Assembly: GCF_004803695.1 (NCBI RefSeq)
Contig: NZ_CP039393.1
Span: 248,001 to 312,000 of the forward strand
Origin: Muribaculum gordoncarteri
GTDB taxonomy: Bacteria; Bacteroidota; Bacteroidia; Bacteroidales; Muribaculaceae
Length of the DNA: 64,000 bases
Direction: 5' to 3'
The position numbers and the translations under genes are program-made. The notes below the pieces were generated by a model. That model ran no database searches. It was not told the DNA's origin and saw only the letters and a program-made list of their open reading frames with translations. Positions 8,470 through 17,371 of this stretch are shown piece after piece. Position 1 is the stretch's first letter; each line of letters begins with the position of its first letter.

Positions 8470-10260
8470 ATGAAAAACCTTATATTAAAGAACCGATTTT
8501 GCTATGCCATTGTCGCCGCACTGTCGATTGTCGCTATGACGGGATGCAGTGATGACAATGAATTGTGGGACGAGCCTGAAGCTTCGGGCCCTGTAACCAT
8601 CGTGGCTCAGAGTGTCGACATGATTGAGCCGTTTTCGATGCCCGAAGTGTTGTCGAGGGCCAATGACCCTAAAAACGAGGCCGAGAAGAAAATCAACACT
8701 CTTCACCTCTTTTTCTTTGACAAGGACGGTCAATTTATTAAATCCAATGCCGATAACTTCAAGCCCTATATTCCCAATGTGAAGAATTTCATGTTTGTGG
8801 TCAAGGATGAAGCCTATAAGACGATGACCGATGTCACAATCGTGGCCATTGCCAACATCAACGGCACTGACAACGAAAGCGCTAACTATTTCAATACCGC
8901 ATATCCTGACGGCACTGTCATAACTGCAGGTGGCGAGATTGAGGATGGTACACGAATCAATCCCGGAGAAACGCGCAATCCCAACCCATGTACAATCACC
9001 TCTCTTGCCGACCTTCAAAAGTGGGTATATGCCCCGAAATTGCGAACAGCTGAGGGCACTGACATTACACAGCTGCCCAAGGCCGGTATGCCTATGATTG
9101 GAATGTTGAAGGGCGTTGATTTAAGTAAGGCTTCCGGTAATACTATCATCCCTATGAAGGCATTGATGGCCCGTGTTGACATACGCGTTACGCTCGACCC
9201 CAATCAGGAGAGTACCGACAGACGCCTCCCGCAGTTGACAATCAAGGAGTATGGTGTGATGAATATGCCCACTACCGTACCTTACACCATGCCCGACACT
9301 GTTGCCAAAAAGTCAACCCCCGTACTTGGAAAGGGTGAACTTGAAAAGGAAGTTAAGGTGACGCTTGAAAATCCCATAGTGATTAACAAGAACACCCACG
9401 ATCAGGATGTGTTCACCTACTATACCTACGAGAATATACAGTATCCTGATAAAGGAGCTCTACGCGCCGATGGCACCCCTGCATATAAGGATGATGTATT
9501 GACCTTCCCTGAAGGGGTGACTACCGACAAGGAGAAACAGCGTTGGAAGCCGACTATCGCCTATAAAGACCGCGCATCGGCAATGGTGCTGCGCGGCTCC
9601 TATATAACTCATCAGGGTCTTACCTACGAAGCCGAGTTCAAGGTGTTTATGGGCCAGAATACAATTGACGACTTTAAGGTTAAGCGTAATCACAAGTATG
9701 TCAACAACATCACCATTCATGGTCTTGACTATGTGCGTAATTCCGACGACAATACCTACACATTTGACGGTCGAGTAAATGTTAAAACCGACAATCCCGT
9801 GTACCTCGCCATCGTAAACGAGCGCAAGGTCGATGCTCATGCGTCGGTGCGCCCGATGGATGTGTGGTTTCTCCTGCGCGAAAATGCTGATGGAACCTTG
9901 AATGAGGATGTCGATTGGGAGTCGGAGGTTGAGTTAACGATTGAAGATGCAAATACTTCAGCTAAATGGATTCGTATGGAAGTGATTCCTCGTGAGGAAA
10001 TGCGAATTCTTGAAAACAATAAAGAAAAATTCATTGCAGGTCGAGGAGCTCGTGATTATTTTACTACCGACCTTATCAGTAAATTGGATATGGAAAATGG
10101 CATGTCGGACACAAATCATCAATGTGGATGGCATGTTACTATTGATGGAAAACGTGATAAGTCACGGTCGCGTGTCTATTTCTATATTGACGAAAATGTA
10201 GCTCCTAATGCACAAGGTGAGATTCTTGATAGAATTGCAAAAGTTAAAATAAACACATAG
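8470..10260 (+). CDS. 5' part of a DUF4906-type fimbrial tip protein, split by a mobile element
   Basis: 596 residues. A lipoprotein signal (IVAMTGCSDDNE) is followed by a Mfa2-like N-domain (EKKINTLHLFFFDKDGQFI) and a second domain with RNHKYVNNITIHGLDY and the DUF4906-like NPVYLAIVNERKVDAHASVRPMDVWF. The natural protein stops being continuous at codon 594 (Ile, 10249-10251). The last two codons (Asn-Thr) and the TAG come from the inserted element. The rest of the gene lies at 19038-19832 in the same phase. As it stands the cell would make a tip protein lacking its C-terminal 264 residues, or none that is functional. From about 9900 onward the DNA becomes more AT-rich, matching the distant 3' part. 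Confidence 0.85.
   Translation: MKNLILKNRFCYAIVAALSIVAMTGCSDDNELWDEPEASGPVTIVAQSVDMIEPFSMPEVLSRANDPKNEAEKKINTLHLFFFDKDGQFIKSNADNFKPYIPNVKNFMFVVKDEAYKTMTDVTIVAIANINGTDNESANYFNTAYPDGTVITAGGEIEDGTRINPGETRNPNPCTITSLADLQKWVYAPKLRTAEGTDITQLPKAGMPMIGMLKGVDLSKASGNTIIPMKALMARVDIRVTLDPNQESTDRRLPQLTIKEYGVMNMPTTVPYTMPDTVAKKSTPVLGKGELEKEVKVTLENPIVINKNTHDQDVFTYYTYENIQYPDKGALRADGTPAYKDDVLTFPEGVTTDKEKQRWKPTIAYKDRASAMVLRGSYITHQGLTYEAEFKVFMGQNTIDDFKVKRNHKYVNNITIHGLDYVRNSDDNTYTFDGRVNVKTDNPVYLAIVNERKVDAHASVRPMDVWFLLRENADGTLNEDVDWESEVELTIEDANTSAKWIRMEVIPREEMRILENNKEKFIAGRGARDYFTTDLISKLDMENGMSDTNHQCGWHVTIDGKRDKSRSRVYFYIDENVAPNAQGEILDRIAKVKINT
10245..10251. repeat. attL core of the integrative element
   Basis: TAAAATA, shared with 19031-19037. 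The host tip gene ends here on the left and the element starts. Flanking bases are also similar on both sides (AAAGT/AAATC just before the core). The core has the same codon phase at both ends. Confidence 0.75.
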
Positions 10261-10515
10261 CGAAAAAGTAAATTTGGGCAAAGCGTAGCGAATTAGCTGA
10301 TAGAGCGTTCGTTACGCTTTGTTTTTCTATGGGACAGAGCCAACGAAATACCACCTCGAAGCCAAACGGTGCAGAAGTTCAGTTACCACCTCGTTACTCC
10401 CGTAACGGGTGCAGATTTCTTGCTAAACAGTTCTGTTTCTGCGTTTTGCGTAGATTTACATAGCTGTCGGTAACTCACTAATAACTAATTTTGTAATCAA
10501 AAAAAGGAGTGAGTT
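10252..10515. promoter_or_regulatory. Left-end region of the element: integrase arm-site candidates and hairpin
   Basis: No gene. An imperfect 14-bp inverted repeat (10279-10292 and 10308-10321, one mismatch) around CAAAGCGTA could be a terminator or an integrase-binding dyad. Two direct copies of TACCACCTCG (10349-10358 and 10384-10393, 35 bp apart) are each followed by a GGTGCAGA-like block (about 10368-10375 and 10408-10415), which suits arm-type binding sites. These functions are inferred from position next to the integrase. Confidence 0.45.
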
Positions 10516-11748
10516 ATGCGTAGTACATTCAAGGTATTATTTTACGTGAAGAAAGGCAGCGAGAAGCCGAACGGCAACCTGCCTTTAATGTGCCGTATCA
10601 CGGTGGACGGCGAGATTAAACAGTTCAGTTGCAAGATGGACGTTCCCCCACGGTTGTGGGACGTGAAGAACAGCCGTGCTTCGGGCAAGAGCGTCGAAGC
10701 ACAGAAAATCAACCTTGCGGTAGATAAAATCCGTGTGGAGGTAAACCGCCGCTATCAAGAGTTAATGCAGACGGACGGTTATGTTACCGCCGCCAAACTC
10801 AAAGACGCCTATCTCGGTATCGGCGTCAAGCAGGAAACTTTGCTGAAACTGTTCGAGCAGCACAACGCCGAGTTTGAGAAGAAAGTCGGGCACAGCAGGG
10901 CGCAGGGTACATTTACCCGTTATCGGACGGTCTGCAACCATATTCGGGAGTTTTTGCCCCATACCTACAGGCGTGAGGATATTCCGTTAAAGGAACTCAA
11001 CCTCACGTTCATCAACGATTTCGAGTATTTTCTGCGCACGGAGAAGAAATGCCGCACCAATACCGTGTGGGGCTACATGATTGTGTTGAAACACATCGTT
11101 TCCATTGCAAGGAACAACGGGCGTTTGCCGTTCAATCCCTTTGCCGGATATATCAACTCTCCCGAAAGCGTGGATAGGGGCTACCTCACCCAAACGGAGA
11201 TACAGACGCTCATGGACGCACCGATGAAGAACGCCACCCACGAGCTTGTACGGGACTTGTTCGTCTTTTCTGTTTTCACGGGTTTGGCGTATTCGGACGT
11301 GAAGAACCTCACCGTCGACCGCCTGCAAACATTCTTCGACGGCAACCTGTGGATAATCACCCGAAGAAAGAAGACCAACACCGAATCAAACATCCGCCTT
11401 TTGGACGTTCCCAAGCGTATCATCGAAAAGTACAAGGGGCTGGCAAGGGACGGTCATGTTTTCCCCGTTCCGAGTAACGGAAGCTGCAACAAGATACTCA
11501 AAGATATAGGCAGACAATGCGGCTTCAAGGTACGTTTGACCTACCATGTGGCACGCCACACGAACGCCACGACCGTACTTCTGTCGCACGGCGTACCCAT
11601 CGAAACGGTGAGCCGCCTTTTGGGACACACGAACATAAAAACCACCCAAATTTACGCCAAAATCACCGCCCAGAAGATAAGCCAAGACATGGAAACCTTG
11701 TCGCACAAGTTGGAGGATATGGAGAAGAATATCTGCCGAGCCATCTAA
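10516..11748 (+). CDS. Site-specific tyrosine recombinase (element integrase)
   Basis: 410 residues: an N-terminal arm-binding domain of the Bacteroidetes type (about 1-90), a SAM-like core-binding domain (about 105-205) and a catalytic domain (about 220-385). Visible catalytic residues are the His-x-x-Arg box HVARHT (His344, Arg347), LLGHTN (His371) and the nucleophile Tyr380 in TQIYAKI. At the usual Arg I place the sequence reads TGLAYSD, with Ala258 instead of Arg; departures here are known in Bacteroidetes integrases such as IntDOT, which has Ser. It is the first gene of the element beside attL and probably performs integration and excision. The start ATG follows an AAAAAAAGGAG purine tract. 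Confidence 0.92.
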   Translation: MRSTFKVLFYVKKGSEKPNGNLPLMCRITVDGEIKQFSCKMDVPPRLWDVKNSRASGKSVEAQKINLAVDKIRVEVNRRYQELMQTDGYVTAAKLKDAYLGIGVKQETLLKLFEQHNAEFEKKVGHSRAQGTFTRYRTVCNHIREFLPHTYRREDIPLKELNLTFINDFEYFLRTEKKCRTNTVWGYMIVLKHIVSIARNNGRLPFNPFAGYINSPESVDRGYLTQTEIQTLMDAPMKNATHELVRDLFVFSVFTGLAYSDVKNLTVDRLQTFFDGNLWIITRRKKTNTESNIRLLDVPKRIIEKYKGLARDGHVFPVPSNGSCNKILKDIGRQCGFKVRLTYHVARHTNATTVLLSHGVPIETVSRLLGHTNIKTTQIYAKITAQKISQDMETLSHKLEDMEKNICRAI

Positions 11749-11765
11749 TTAAAAACAGAATCCCG

Positions 11766-12158
11766 ATGAAAGAAGAAAGGAACATTATCACGATGGACGG
11801 GCAGGGCAATATCTCCCTGCCGAGCGATATAGGTGCAACCGCCATGACCGAGCGGGAAATCTGCGAACTGTTCGGGGTTATCGCCCCGACGGTTCGGGCA
11901 GGGATAAAGGCACTCTGCAAAAGCGGAGTTTTGAGCGTATATGACATAAAGCGCATTATCCGCATATCGGACAAATACAGCGCGGAGGTTTACAACCTCG
12001 AAACGATAGCCGCCCTCGCTTTCCGTGTTGAATCGTTCGGGGCGGCGAAAGTCCGCAAAGTGTTGTTGGAAAGGATTATACACGGGCGAAAAGAGAAAAC
12101 GAAGGTATTCGTGTCGGTTGTTTCGGACGGCAAGCCCAACAGCCGTTGGAAAGCATGA
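11766..12158 (+). CDS. Small helix-turn-helix-like protein of the element
   Basis: 130 residues, starting 17 bp after the integrase stop. An upstream start in the same frame would overlap the integrase and is unlikely. The segment TEREICELFGVIAPTVRAGIKALCKSG (about 30-56) has the layout of a winged-helix DNA-binding unit, followed by SVYDIKRIIRISDKYSAEVYNLETIAALAFRV and a basic tail. Similar small proteins accompany integrases in Bacteroides mobilizable elements. A regulatory or excision-control role is possible but not shown. The exact family is not recognised with confidence. Confidence 0.7.
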   Translation: MKEERNIITMDGQGNISLPSDIGATAMTEREICELFGVIAPTVRAGIKALCKSGVLSVYDIKRIIRISDKYSAEVYNLETIAALAFRVESFGAAKVRKVLLERIIHGRKEKTKVFVSVVSDGKPNSRWKA

Positions 12159-12678
12159 TGATATATCAACATACCAACATGCAAACATATCACTATGGTG
12201 ATATATATTGCAGGTTCTATTCCTCTTTTCAGAGGAAAGCGGAGCAATCATTTCCGTTTACAAAGGCAAAGCAAGCACGGGGCTTTATGTCGGCTAAAAG
12301 GTCAGGCGGCTGCGCCGTTTCCCGATAAATCTTCCTCTCGCTTCGCTGCGAGCGTATTTATCGGGAAAACCTTGTATCCGACCGCCCCGCCACCCACCGA
12401 CCGAAAGGGAAAAAATAAGGGTGGGGTTATATGGGTAAGCAGACGGCAGGGATAGCCACCGCAGAAAGGCAGACGGACGGTACGCCGCAGGGTATTTACG
12501 GAGAAAATACCGTAGCTTATTAGGGAATTTTCCGAGCCGCAATACTACGTATCGCTGAAAATTCCCCAATAAGGCAAGGGGCAAGCCCCTCTGCACACCC
12601 CATCGGGGACGGCATTTGCCGCCCCTGAAGATACAAAAAAATCATTGTTGCACAAGCCAAAAAAGAAAGGAAGAATAT
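12159..12678. other. Noncoding region with nested inverted repeats: probable oriT
   Basis: 520 bp without a credible gene between the helix-turn-helix gene and the relaxase. It contains a perfect 13-bp inverted repeat TTTCCCGATAAAT (12318-12330 with 12356-12368) enclosing a smaller hairpin CTCGC/GCGAG (12337-12352). A 16-bp inverted repeat with one mismatch (12516-12531 with 12558-12573) is followed by GC-rich small hairpins up to about 12630. Such dyads immediately upstream of a relaxase gene are the normal place for a transfer origin. The nick site cannot be located by eye. Confidence 0.5.
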
Positions 12679-14034
12679 ATGGGTTTCGTAGTTTTACACA
12701 TGGAAAAGGCGCACGGTTCCGACAGCGGGACGACCGCCCACATAGAGCGTTTCATCATACCCAAGAACGCTGACCCCACACGCACGCATCTAAACCGAAA
12801 ACTCATCGAATATCCCGAAGGAGTGAAAGACCGTTCGGCGGCTATCCAAAGGAGGCTGGAAGAAGCGGGACTGACACGCAAAATCGGAAGTAACCAAGTG
12901 CGGGCAATCCGCATCAACGTGTCGGCAACACCCGAAGACATGGAACGCATCGAACGGGAGGGACGGCTGGACGAGTGGTGCGCCGACAACCTCAAATATT
13001 TTGCCGACACGTTCGGGAAGGAGAACATCGTGGCGGCTCACCTGCACTTGGACGAGAAAACACCGCACATGCACGTCACACTTGTGCCGATAGTCAAGGG
13101 GGAACGCAAGCGGAAGAAAAGGGAGGAGCAGGCGAAGAAACGCTACCGCAAGAAGCCGACCGACACCGTGAGGCTGTGCGCCGATGACATCATGAGCCGC
13201 TTGAAACTGAAAGCCTATCAAGACAGCTACGCTGTTGCGATGAAAAAATACGGTTTACAACGGGGCGTGGACGGTTCGGAAGCGAGGCACGTTTCCACGC
13301 AGCAATATTACCGTGACATAAAGCGACAAACAGAGGAACTGAAAACGGAAGTGGTGGAATTGCAGGAACGGAAAGAAACGGCACGGGAAGAGCTTGAACG
13401 GGCGAAAAAAGAGATACAGACCGAACGGCTGAAAGGGGCAGCCACGACCGCAGCCGCCAACATCGCCGAGAGTGTCGGTTCTCTTTTCGGGAGCAACAAG
13501 GTCAAGACACTGGAGAGGGAGAACACCGCCCTGCATAGGAAGGTAGCCACACACGAGGAGACCATCGAAGCCCTGCAAGCCGAGATACAGACCATACGGG
13601 CAGACCACAGCCGCCAAGTGCTGGAAATGCAGCAACGGCACTTGCTGGAAAAGAACGAGACGGTAACAAAACATCAAACGGAAGTATCAAGGCTTAACGC
13701 CTTGTTGATAAAAGCCACAGAATGGTTTCCTTGGTTTCGTGCTATGCTCCGTATTGAGAAATTGTGCCTTGCTGTCGGTTTTACCCATGAACAGACCGCC
13801 CATTTAATGACAGGCAAGCCATTGCCGTACAACGGCGAACTCTATTCCGATGAGCATAGGCGTAAGTTCAAGACGAATGATGTTACTGCCAAAGTTGGTA
13901 CAAACAATGGAAAGCTGATACTTGCCATTGACGGACTGCATATCGGGGAATGGTTCAAGAAACAATTTGAACGATTACAACAGAATGTCGGCTTGAAGCC
14001 TATTCAGAAAAAGAATAAAGGCTTCAAGCTATAG
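12679..14034 (+). CDS. MobV/Pre family relaxase
   Basis: 451 residues from the ATG at 12679, preceded by an AAAGAAAGGAAG purine tract. An ATG at 12616 would add 21 residues unlike the family. The N-terminus MGFVVLHMEKAHGSD with HIER and THLNR is the MobV signature. The metal-binding motif HLDEKTPHMHV is at residues 123-133. A basic segment follows, then a long coiled coil (about 215-345, QTEELKTEVVELQERKE onward) and a C-terminal domain ending KKNKGFKL. It would nick the element at oriT and lead the strand into a helper conjugation channel. Transcription runs toward the second recombinase, with a hairpin between them. Confidence 0.9.
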   Translation: MGFVVLHMEKAHGSDSGTTAHIERFIIPKNADPTRTHLNRKLIEYPEGVKDRSAAIQRRLEEAGLTRKIGSNQVRAIRINVSATPEDMERIEREGRLDEWCADNLKYFADTFGKENIVAAHLHLDEKTPHMHVTLVPIVKGERKRKKREEQAKKRYRKKPTDTVRLCADDIMSRLKLKAYQDSYAVAMKKYGLQRGVDGSEARHVSTQQYYRDIKRQTEELKTEVVELQERKETAREELERAKKEIQTERLKGAATTAAANIAESVGSLFGSNKVKTLERENTALHRKVATHEETIEALQAEIQTIRADHSRQVLEMQQRHLLEKNETVTKHQTEVSRLNALLIKATEWFPWFRAMLRIEKLCLAVGFTHEQTAHLMTGKPLPYNGELYSDEHRRKFKTNDVTAKVGTNNGKLILAIDGLHIGEWFKKQFERLQQNVGLKPIQKKNKGFKL

Positions 14035-14051
14035 TCAATCATGCGCATCAC

Positions 14052-14084
14052 ATACATGGAGGACATTTTTTGTCCCCCATGTAT
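14052..14084. terminator. Bidirectional terminator between mob and recombinase genes
   Basis: 14-bp stem with one mismatch: ATACATGGAGGACA at 14052-14065 pairs with 14071-14084 around a TTTTT loop. It separates the convergent relaxase (plus) and recombinase (minus) genes. Confidence 0.65.
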
Positions 14085-14104
14085 ATATAGAGTCCAAGAC
14101 TAAC

Positions 14105-15028
14105 TCATGTTATTCCCAAGAAATTACTCATACGGTCAATACACCGTTTCTTTTGATTGAGATTAGGATGAACGTACAGATTAAGTGTCGTTGCCACATT
14201 TGAGTGACCGAGTATGACACTGACAGTTTTATAATCACACTGGCTTTCAATACATCGGGTCGCAAATGTATGCCTAAGTCCATGAAAGACCAAGTGGGGA
14301 ATATCCAATCGTTTTAGCAACCTGCCAAAATAATCACGATAAGAACGGGGCTCTTTAGATTGTGTGGAAGTGCCTACCACGTATGGGGATTGAGATTGTT
14401 TCCTTACCATTTTCAACGCTTGGAGAAGCTGTTTGGATATAGGAATCTCACGATAGGAATTCTTGGTTTTTGGGGAAGAGTGAACCCTTTCTGTAGATTT
14501 CAACTCACAGTTATATATTCTGCCTACAGTATGCTTCACGATGACTGTCTTTTGTGCAAAATCCACATCTTCCCATTTCAAAGCACAAACCTCACCGATT
14601 CTCATTCCGGTACAGAGAGCCAACAGTACACCTATATTTTGTGGAGTGGGCTGTTCCAGCAAGTGACGCATCAATATACGCTGATGATTTAATGACAATG
14701 TGGGCGGCAGTTTGTTTTCTGTTTGGGTAGGATATTCGATTTCCCATTCTTCAAAATGGAAAATCCCGTGCTTATTCCCGTATTTGATAACAGATTTGAG
14801 CACTGCCACTATATCCCGGACTGTTTTTCTTGCTAATCCGGAAGTACATTTGTCTATCACAAACTGCTGGACATCCTTCTCTGTTATATTTTCCGCAGCG
14901 CCAAATCGTGGCAATAGGTGTGTTTGTAACGTAAGCTGATAAGCACATAGGGTGGAATGCTTCACTATCGGACGCTTTGCATCACACCAAATCTCGGAAA
15001 CTTCGTGAAATGTTTTTTTATTGTTCAT
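14105..15028 (-). CDS. Second tyrosine recombinase, candidate invertase of the methyltransferase cassette
   Basis: 307 residues. A core-binding SAM-like domain (about 8-95) is followed by a complete catalytic domain: Arg143 in TGMRIGE, His249 and Arg252 in HGLRHTFATR, His275 in ILGHSN, and Tyr285 in LNLYVHP. Unlike the element integrase it has canonical residues and lacks the N-terminal arm domain. It is the last gene of the minus-strand cargo run (XRE, methyltransferase, DinD-like, DUF262-HNH, recombinase). In Bacteroides, recombinases of this kind next to restriction-modification genes invert the specificity genes, so this one is the best candidate to flip 17145-17532. It could instead be a relic of another element. 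Confidence 0.88.
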   Translation of the reverse strand: MNNKKTFHEVSEIWCDAKRPIVKHSTLCAYQLTLQTHLLPRFGAAENITEKDVQQFVIDKCTSGLARKTVRDIVAVLKSVIKYGNKHGIFHFEEWEIEYPTQTENKLPPTLSLNHQRILMRHLLEQPTPQNIGVLLALCTGMRIGEVCALKWEDVDFAQKTVIVKHTVGRIYNCELKSTERVHSSPKTKNSYREIPISKQLLQALKMVRKQSQSPYVVGTSTQSKEPRSYRDYFGRLLKRLDIPHLVFHGLRHTFATRCIESQCDYKTVSVILGHSNVATTLNLYVHPNLNQKKRCIDRMSNFLGIT

Positions 15029-15065
15029 ATTTTGAGAGAATTAATTGATTTAACTCTCTCAAAAT
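15029..15065. promoter_or_regulatory. Hairpin at the recombinase start
   Basis: 10-bp inverted repeat ATTTTGAGAG (15029-15038) with CTCTCAAAAT (15056-15065), lying directly in front of the recombinase ATG and just downstream of the DUF262-HNH stop. It could be an operator, an attenuator or a terminator limiting recombinase expression. Confidence 0.45.
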
Positions 15066-15074
15066 AACACACTT

Positions 15075-16247
15075 TCACCGATTTCCCTTTGAACGATTAT
15101 GGGTTTTACAAAGCATCTCGCAATTTTCCATGCTGGTTGCCCCTCCCTTGCTCCATGCAGTCACATGGTCGGCATCCATTTCCGAAAGTTTGTAAATGCG
15201 GGTCTTGTTGGCATTATTCCCCAACGCACAGAGCGGACAATTGGAAATTCCTTGTTTCTCAGCCGCTTCGGTCTGACGCTTGTAAGCAGCCCGCTTGGTT
15301 GATTCTTCAAAGATACGGATGTCAAGCAGTTTCTTATCCTCTTCTCCACCCAGTACATATTCGTAAATATTTCGGGGACACCGCACACTTTCATCCGCTT
15401 GCAAGGCTTTTACCCGTTCCGCGACATGGACGGTGCTATAAGGGGTGGCATGGTACGTTTCATACAGCCGTCCCCATTCCAAGCCGCACATGTCACGCTC
15501 TACCATAGTAAAGGTAGCCGATACCCAGTCAATCACAGAACGGAAATAACTTTCCAATTCTCCCGTGGAAGGCTCGTGACGGTGTATGCTCATATAGGCA
15601 TCAATGCTCATCCCCTTACTGTCGCAAATCCACCGGAGGGCTTCCGCCAGATAATCCTGCCGTTTCACATCTCCCTTGATATAATGACTCCATTTCTGTA
15701 TTTCCGCATTTTGGGAATTACTGAACACCCGCTTGGCTGCATTTACGAACTCGCCCGAATAGATGGCATTGAGCAATTCCTGCTCCTTGAGCGGAATGCC
15801 TACAATATTGATGGTCTTGAACCACTCCTTTATTTCCTTTTCTTCACCCTCGCATTCATATACCAGCAGAGAGGATTGCATAATCTTTTGTTGCTGCTCT
15901 TCGGGCAATCCCGAGAAATACTGTACGTTATCCGCTTCATCCTTGATGGCGAATTTTCCTGTAACGAACCGACCGATAGAAGTGATGCGTTGCTGCCCGT
16001 CAAGTACTTCAAATCGTCCGTCCACAGTCCGGTTGAAATAGATTAGTCCGATGGGATAACCTTTCAGCAGGGATTCTATCACCGCTACATCACGTTTCCC
16101 ATCGTTGTAGATGTAATGGCGTTGATACTCGGGTTGGATAGTGAGCCGCCCGTCCAATCCAAACAGACCTTTACCTTCCAATTCGTTGTAGGTAAATCCT
16201 TTACAGATGTCTTCGACAGTCCATTCTGTATGCAATGTTGTCTTCAT
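15075..16247 (-). CDS. DUF262 and HNH nuclease domain protein (GmrSD-like)
   Basis: 390 residues. The N-terminal DUF262 domain has IQPEYQR (37-43) and the nucleotide-binding-type DGQQRITS (83-90). The C-terminus carries an HNH nuclease: two CxxC-like Cys (NCPLC), [20 protein letters not shown] and KTHNRSKG. This architecture is shared with GmrSD type IV restriction enzymes and other phage-defence nucleases that cut modified or foreign DNA. It lies in one run with a DNA methyltransferase, so it may be the restriction partner. That pairing is inference. It starts 22 bp after the DinD-like gene, so the two are probably cotranscribed. Confidence 0.82.
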   Translation of the reverse strand: MKTTLHTEWTVEDICKGFTYNELEGKGLFGLDGRLTIQPEYQRHYIYNDGKRDVAVIESLLKGYPIGLIYFNRTVDGRFEVLDGQQRITSIGRFVTGKFAIKDEADNVQYFSGLPEEQQQKIMQSSLLVYECEGEEKEIKEWFKTINIVGIPLKEQELLNAIYSGEFVNAAKRVFSNSQNAEIQKWSHYIKGDVKRQDYLAEALRWICDSKGMSIDAYMSIHRHEPSTGELESYFRSVIDWVSATFTMVERDMCGLEWGRLYETYHATPYSTVHVAERVKALQADESVRCPRNIYEYVLGGEEDKKLLDIRIFEESTKRAAYKRQTEAAEKQGISNCPLCALGNNANKTRIYKLSEMDADHVTAWSKGGATSMENCEMLCKTHNRSKGNR

Positions 16248-16269
16248 GATATTGATTCACTTTTTAGGA

Positions 16270-17121
16270 TTATTCTTTTGTGTCTTCTTCTTCCGGAGAT
16301 GAATTGAGCGCAATGCCTGTCTTGGCGTTCAGCGGACTGATGACTGCCTTACCCGTCTTGGCTTCCAACTCCATACGGGCATTGCGGGCAATCTCACCAC
16401 CGGCTTCCGCCACATCCATGTGTTCCCGAAATGTTTCCGGATTTTTACTTTCAGATATTTCTTTGGTGGAAAGTTCCGCCAACATATTTAGCACCAATTC
16501 CTTATTGGTCATATTGTCACGTAAGTTCTCTTTTTTCAGACCTTTGAACTGCTTATATTCCTTGGCGGTCATGTCACTCCAAGTCTGATAAATAATATCG
16601 GTCAGCGTAGCAAACTGCACTCCCTCTTGCAATCCGTGCCGCTTCCATTCATCCGTGAGGTCTTTACGAATCTCTATGGATTTGAGACGCTGATTAATCC
16701 AATTATCCGAATACCCCAACCGCTTATAGTCCACCAGTGCTTGATTGATAGAGAGTTCGGGGTCTTGCATTTGGTTAAGACGTTCAGTCGCCACTTGTGC
16801 CATCCATTGCTTGAATGGTTCTGCTTTGGGCGATGGAATAGACTGAATCAAACGGAGAAGCTGCTGAGTATCTGCCACATCGGTTAAATACATCTTTCCA
16901 TCAGCCGATTTCATTTTCAGTTGACTACAATTTGTAGTCAACTCACTCCCTTCTTTTTTTAAACGTGTTTTCAAGACACTCCAATACTTACGAGGATTAG
17001 GGCTATCGGTTAGGACAGCCACCACATCCACTATGGAAAAGTACCATTTTTCATCTTTGTCGTCCCAAATAGTACGGACTTTTTTAGCTTCAAAAAGCTT
17101 GATGGTATTATGTTGTGTCAT
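16270..17121 (-). CDS. DinD-like protein with Bro-N domain
   Basis: 283 residues. The N-terminus IKLFEAKKVRTIWDDKDEKWYFSIVD (positions 8-33) is the Bro-N/antirepressor-type domain (about 1-115). The central LRLIQSIPSPKAEPFKQW and INQRLKSIEIRKDLTDEWKR segments match DNA-damage-inducible protein D, and a conserved GKAVISPLNA lies near the C-terminus. DinD inhibits RecA filaments in E. coli, and relatives are often found beside restriction-modification genes in Bacteroidetes. The role here is unknown: DNA-binding regulator or repair modulator. The ATG lies only 24 bp from the edge of the invertible cassette, so inversion could change its upstream sequence and expression. Confidence 0.85.
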   Translation of the reverse strand: MTQHNTIKLFEAKKVRTIWDDKDEKWYFSIVDVVAVLTDSPNPRKYWSVLKTRLKKEGSELTTNCSQLKMKSADGKMYLTDVADTQQLLRLIQSIPSPKAEPFKQWMAQVATERLNQMQDPELSINQALVDYKRLGYSDNWINQRLKSIEIRKDLTDEWKRHGLQEGVQFATLTDIIYQTWSDMTAKEYKQFKGLKKENLRDNMTNKELVLNMLAELSTKEISESKNPETFREHMDVAEAGGEIARNARMELEAKTGKAVISPLNAKTGIALNSSPEEEDTKE

Positions 17122-17144
17122 AATTTATTGTTTTTGTTTTTAAG

Positions 17145-17163
17145 TTGAAATCTTAGGGATAAC
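17145..17163 (+). repeat. Left inverted repeat of the methyltransferase cassette
   Basis: TTGAAATCTTAGGGATAAC, 19 bp, exact reverse complement of 17514-17532. In the methyltransferase frame it encodes the end of Phe plus Glu-Ile-Leu-Gly-Ile-Thr, so the crossover site is inside a conserved coding motif. Confidence 0.93.
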
Positions 17164-17371
17164 TAAAACTTGGTATGGTAGTGCTTCCAAGGTCTATCCA
17201 GAACAGATTCAAGTAGACCGTCATGGCAAAGAGACGAAAGTGACGAAACTCAATGACGGGGCAGTCTTGCTTCATTCCGAAGTTCCTCAGAATGAAACAT
17301 ATTATATGGTTGACGGGAAATATTATACCCAAGTTTATGCAAGAGTTCTTATTAAACATATCAGATCATAA
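17147..17371 (+). pseudogene. Silent alternative C-terminal cassette of the methyltransferase
   Basis: 74 codons without a start codon, open from the repeat to TAA at 17369. It reads EILGITKTWYGSASKV and continues to NETYYMVDGKYYTQ and VYARVLIKHIRS. The first seven residues equal those of the expressed gene (through the repeat). The end, YARVLIKHIRS, parallels YARLLIRKL of the expressed version, while the middle is different. This is what an alternative target-recognition or specificity end would look like. It is promoterless in this orientation and should be expressed only after inversion. Confidence 0.85.

Noticed and set aside
12136-12455. Short plus-strand ORFs after the helix-turn-helix gene
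   Set aside because: They run through the nested inverted repeats and have no coding signature.
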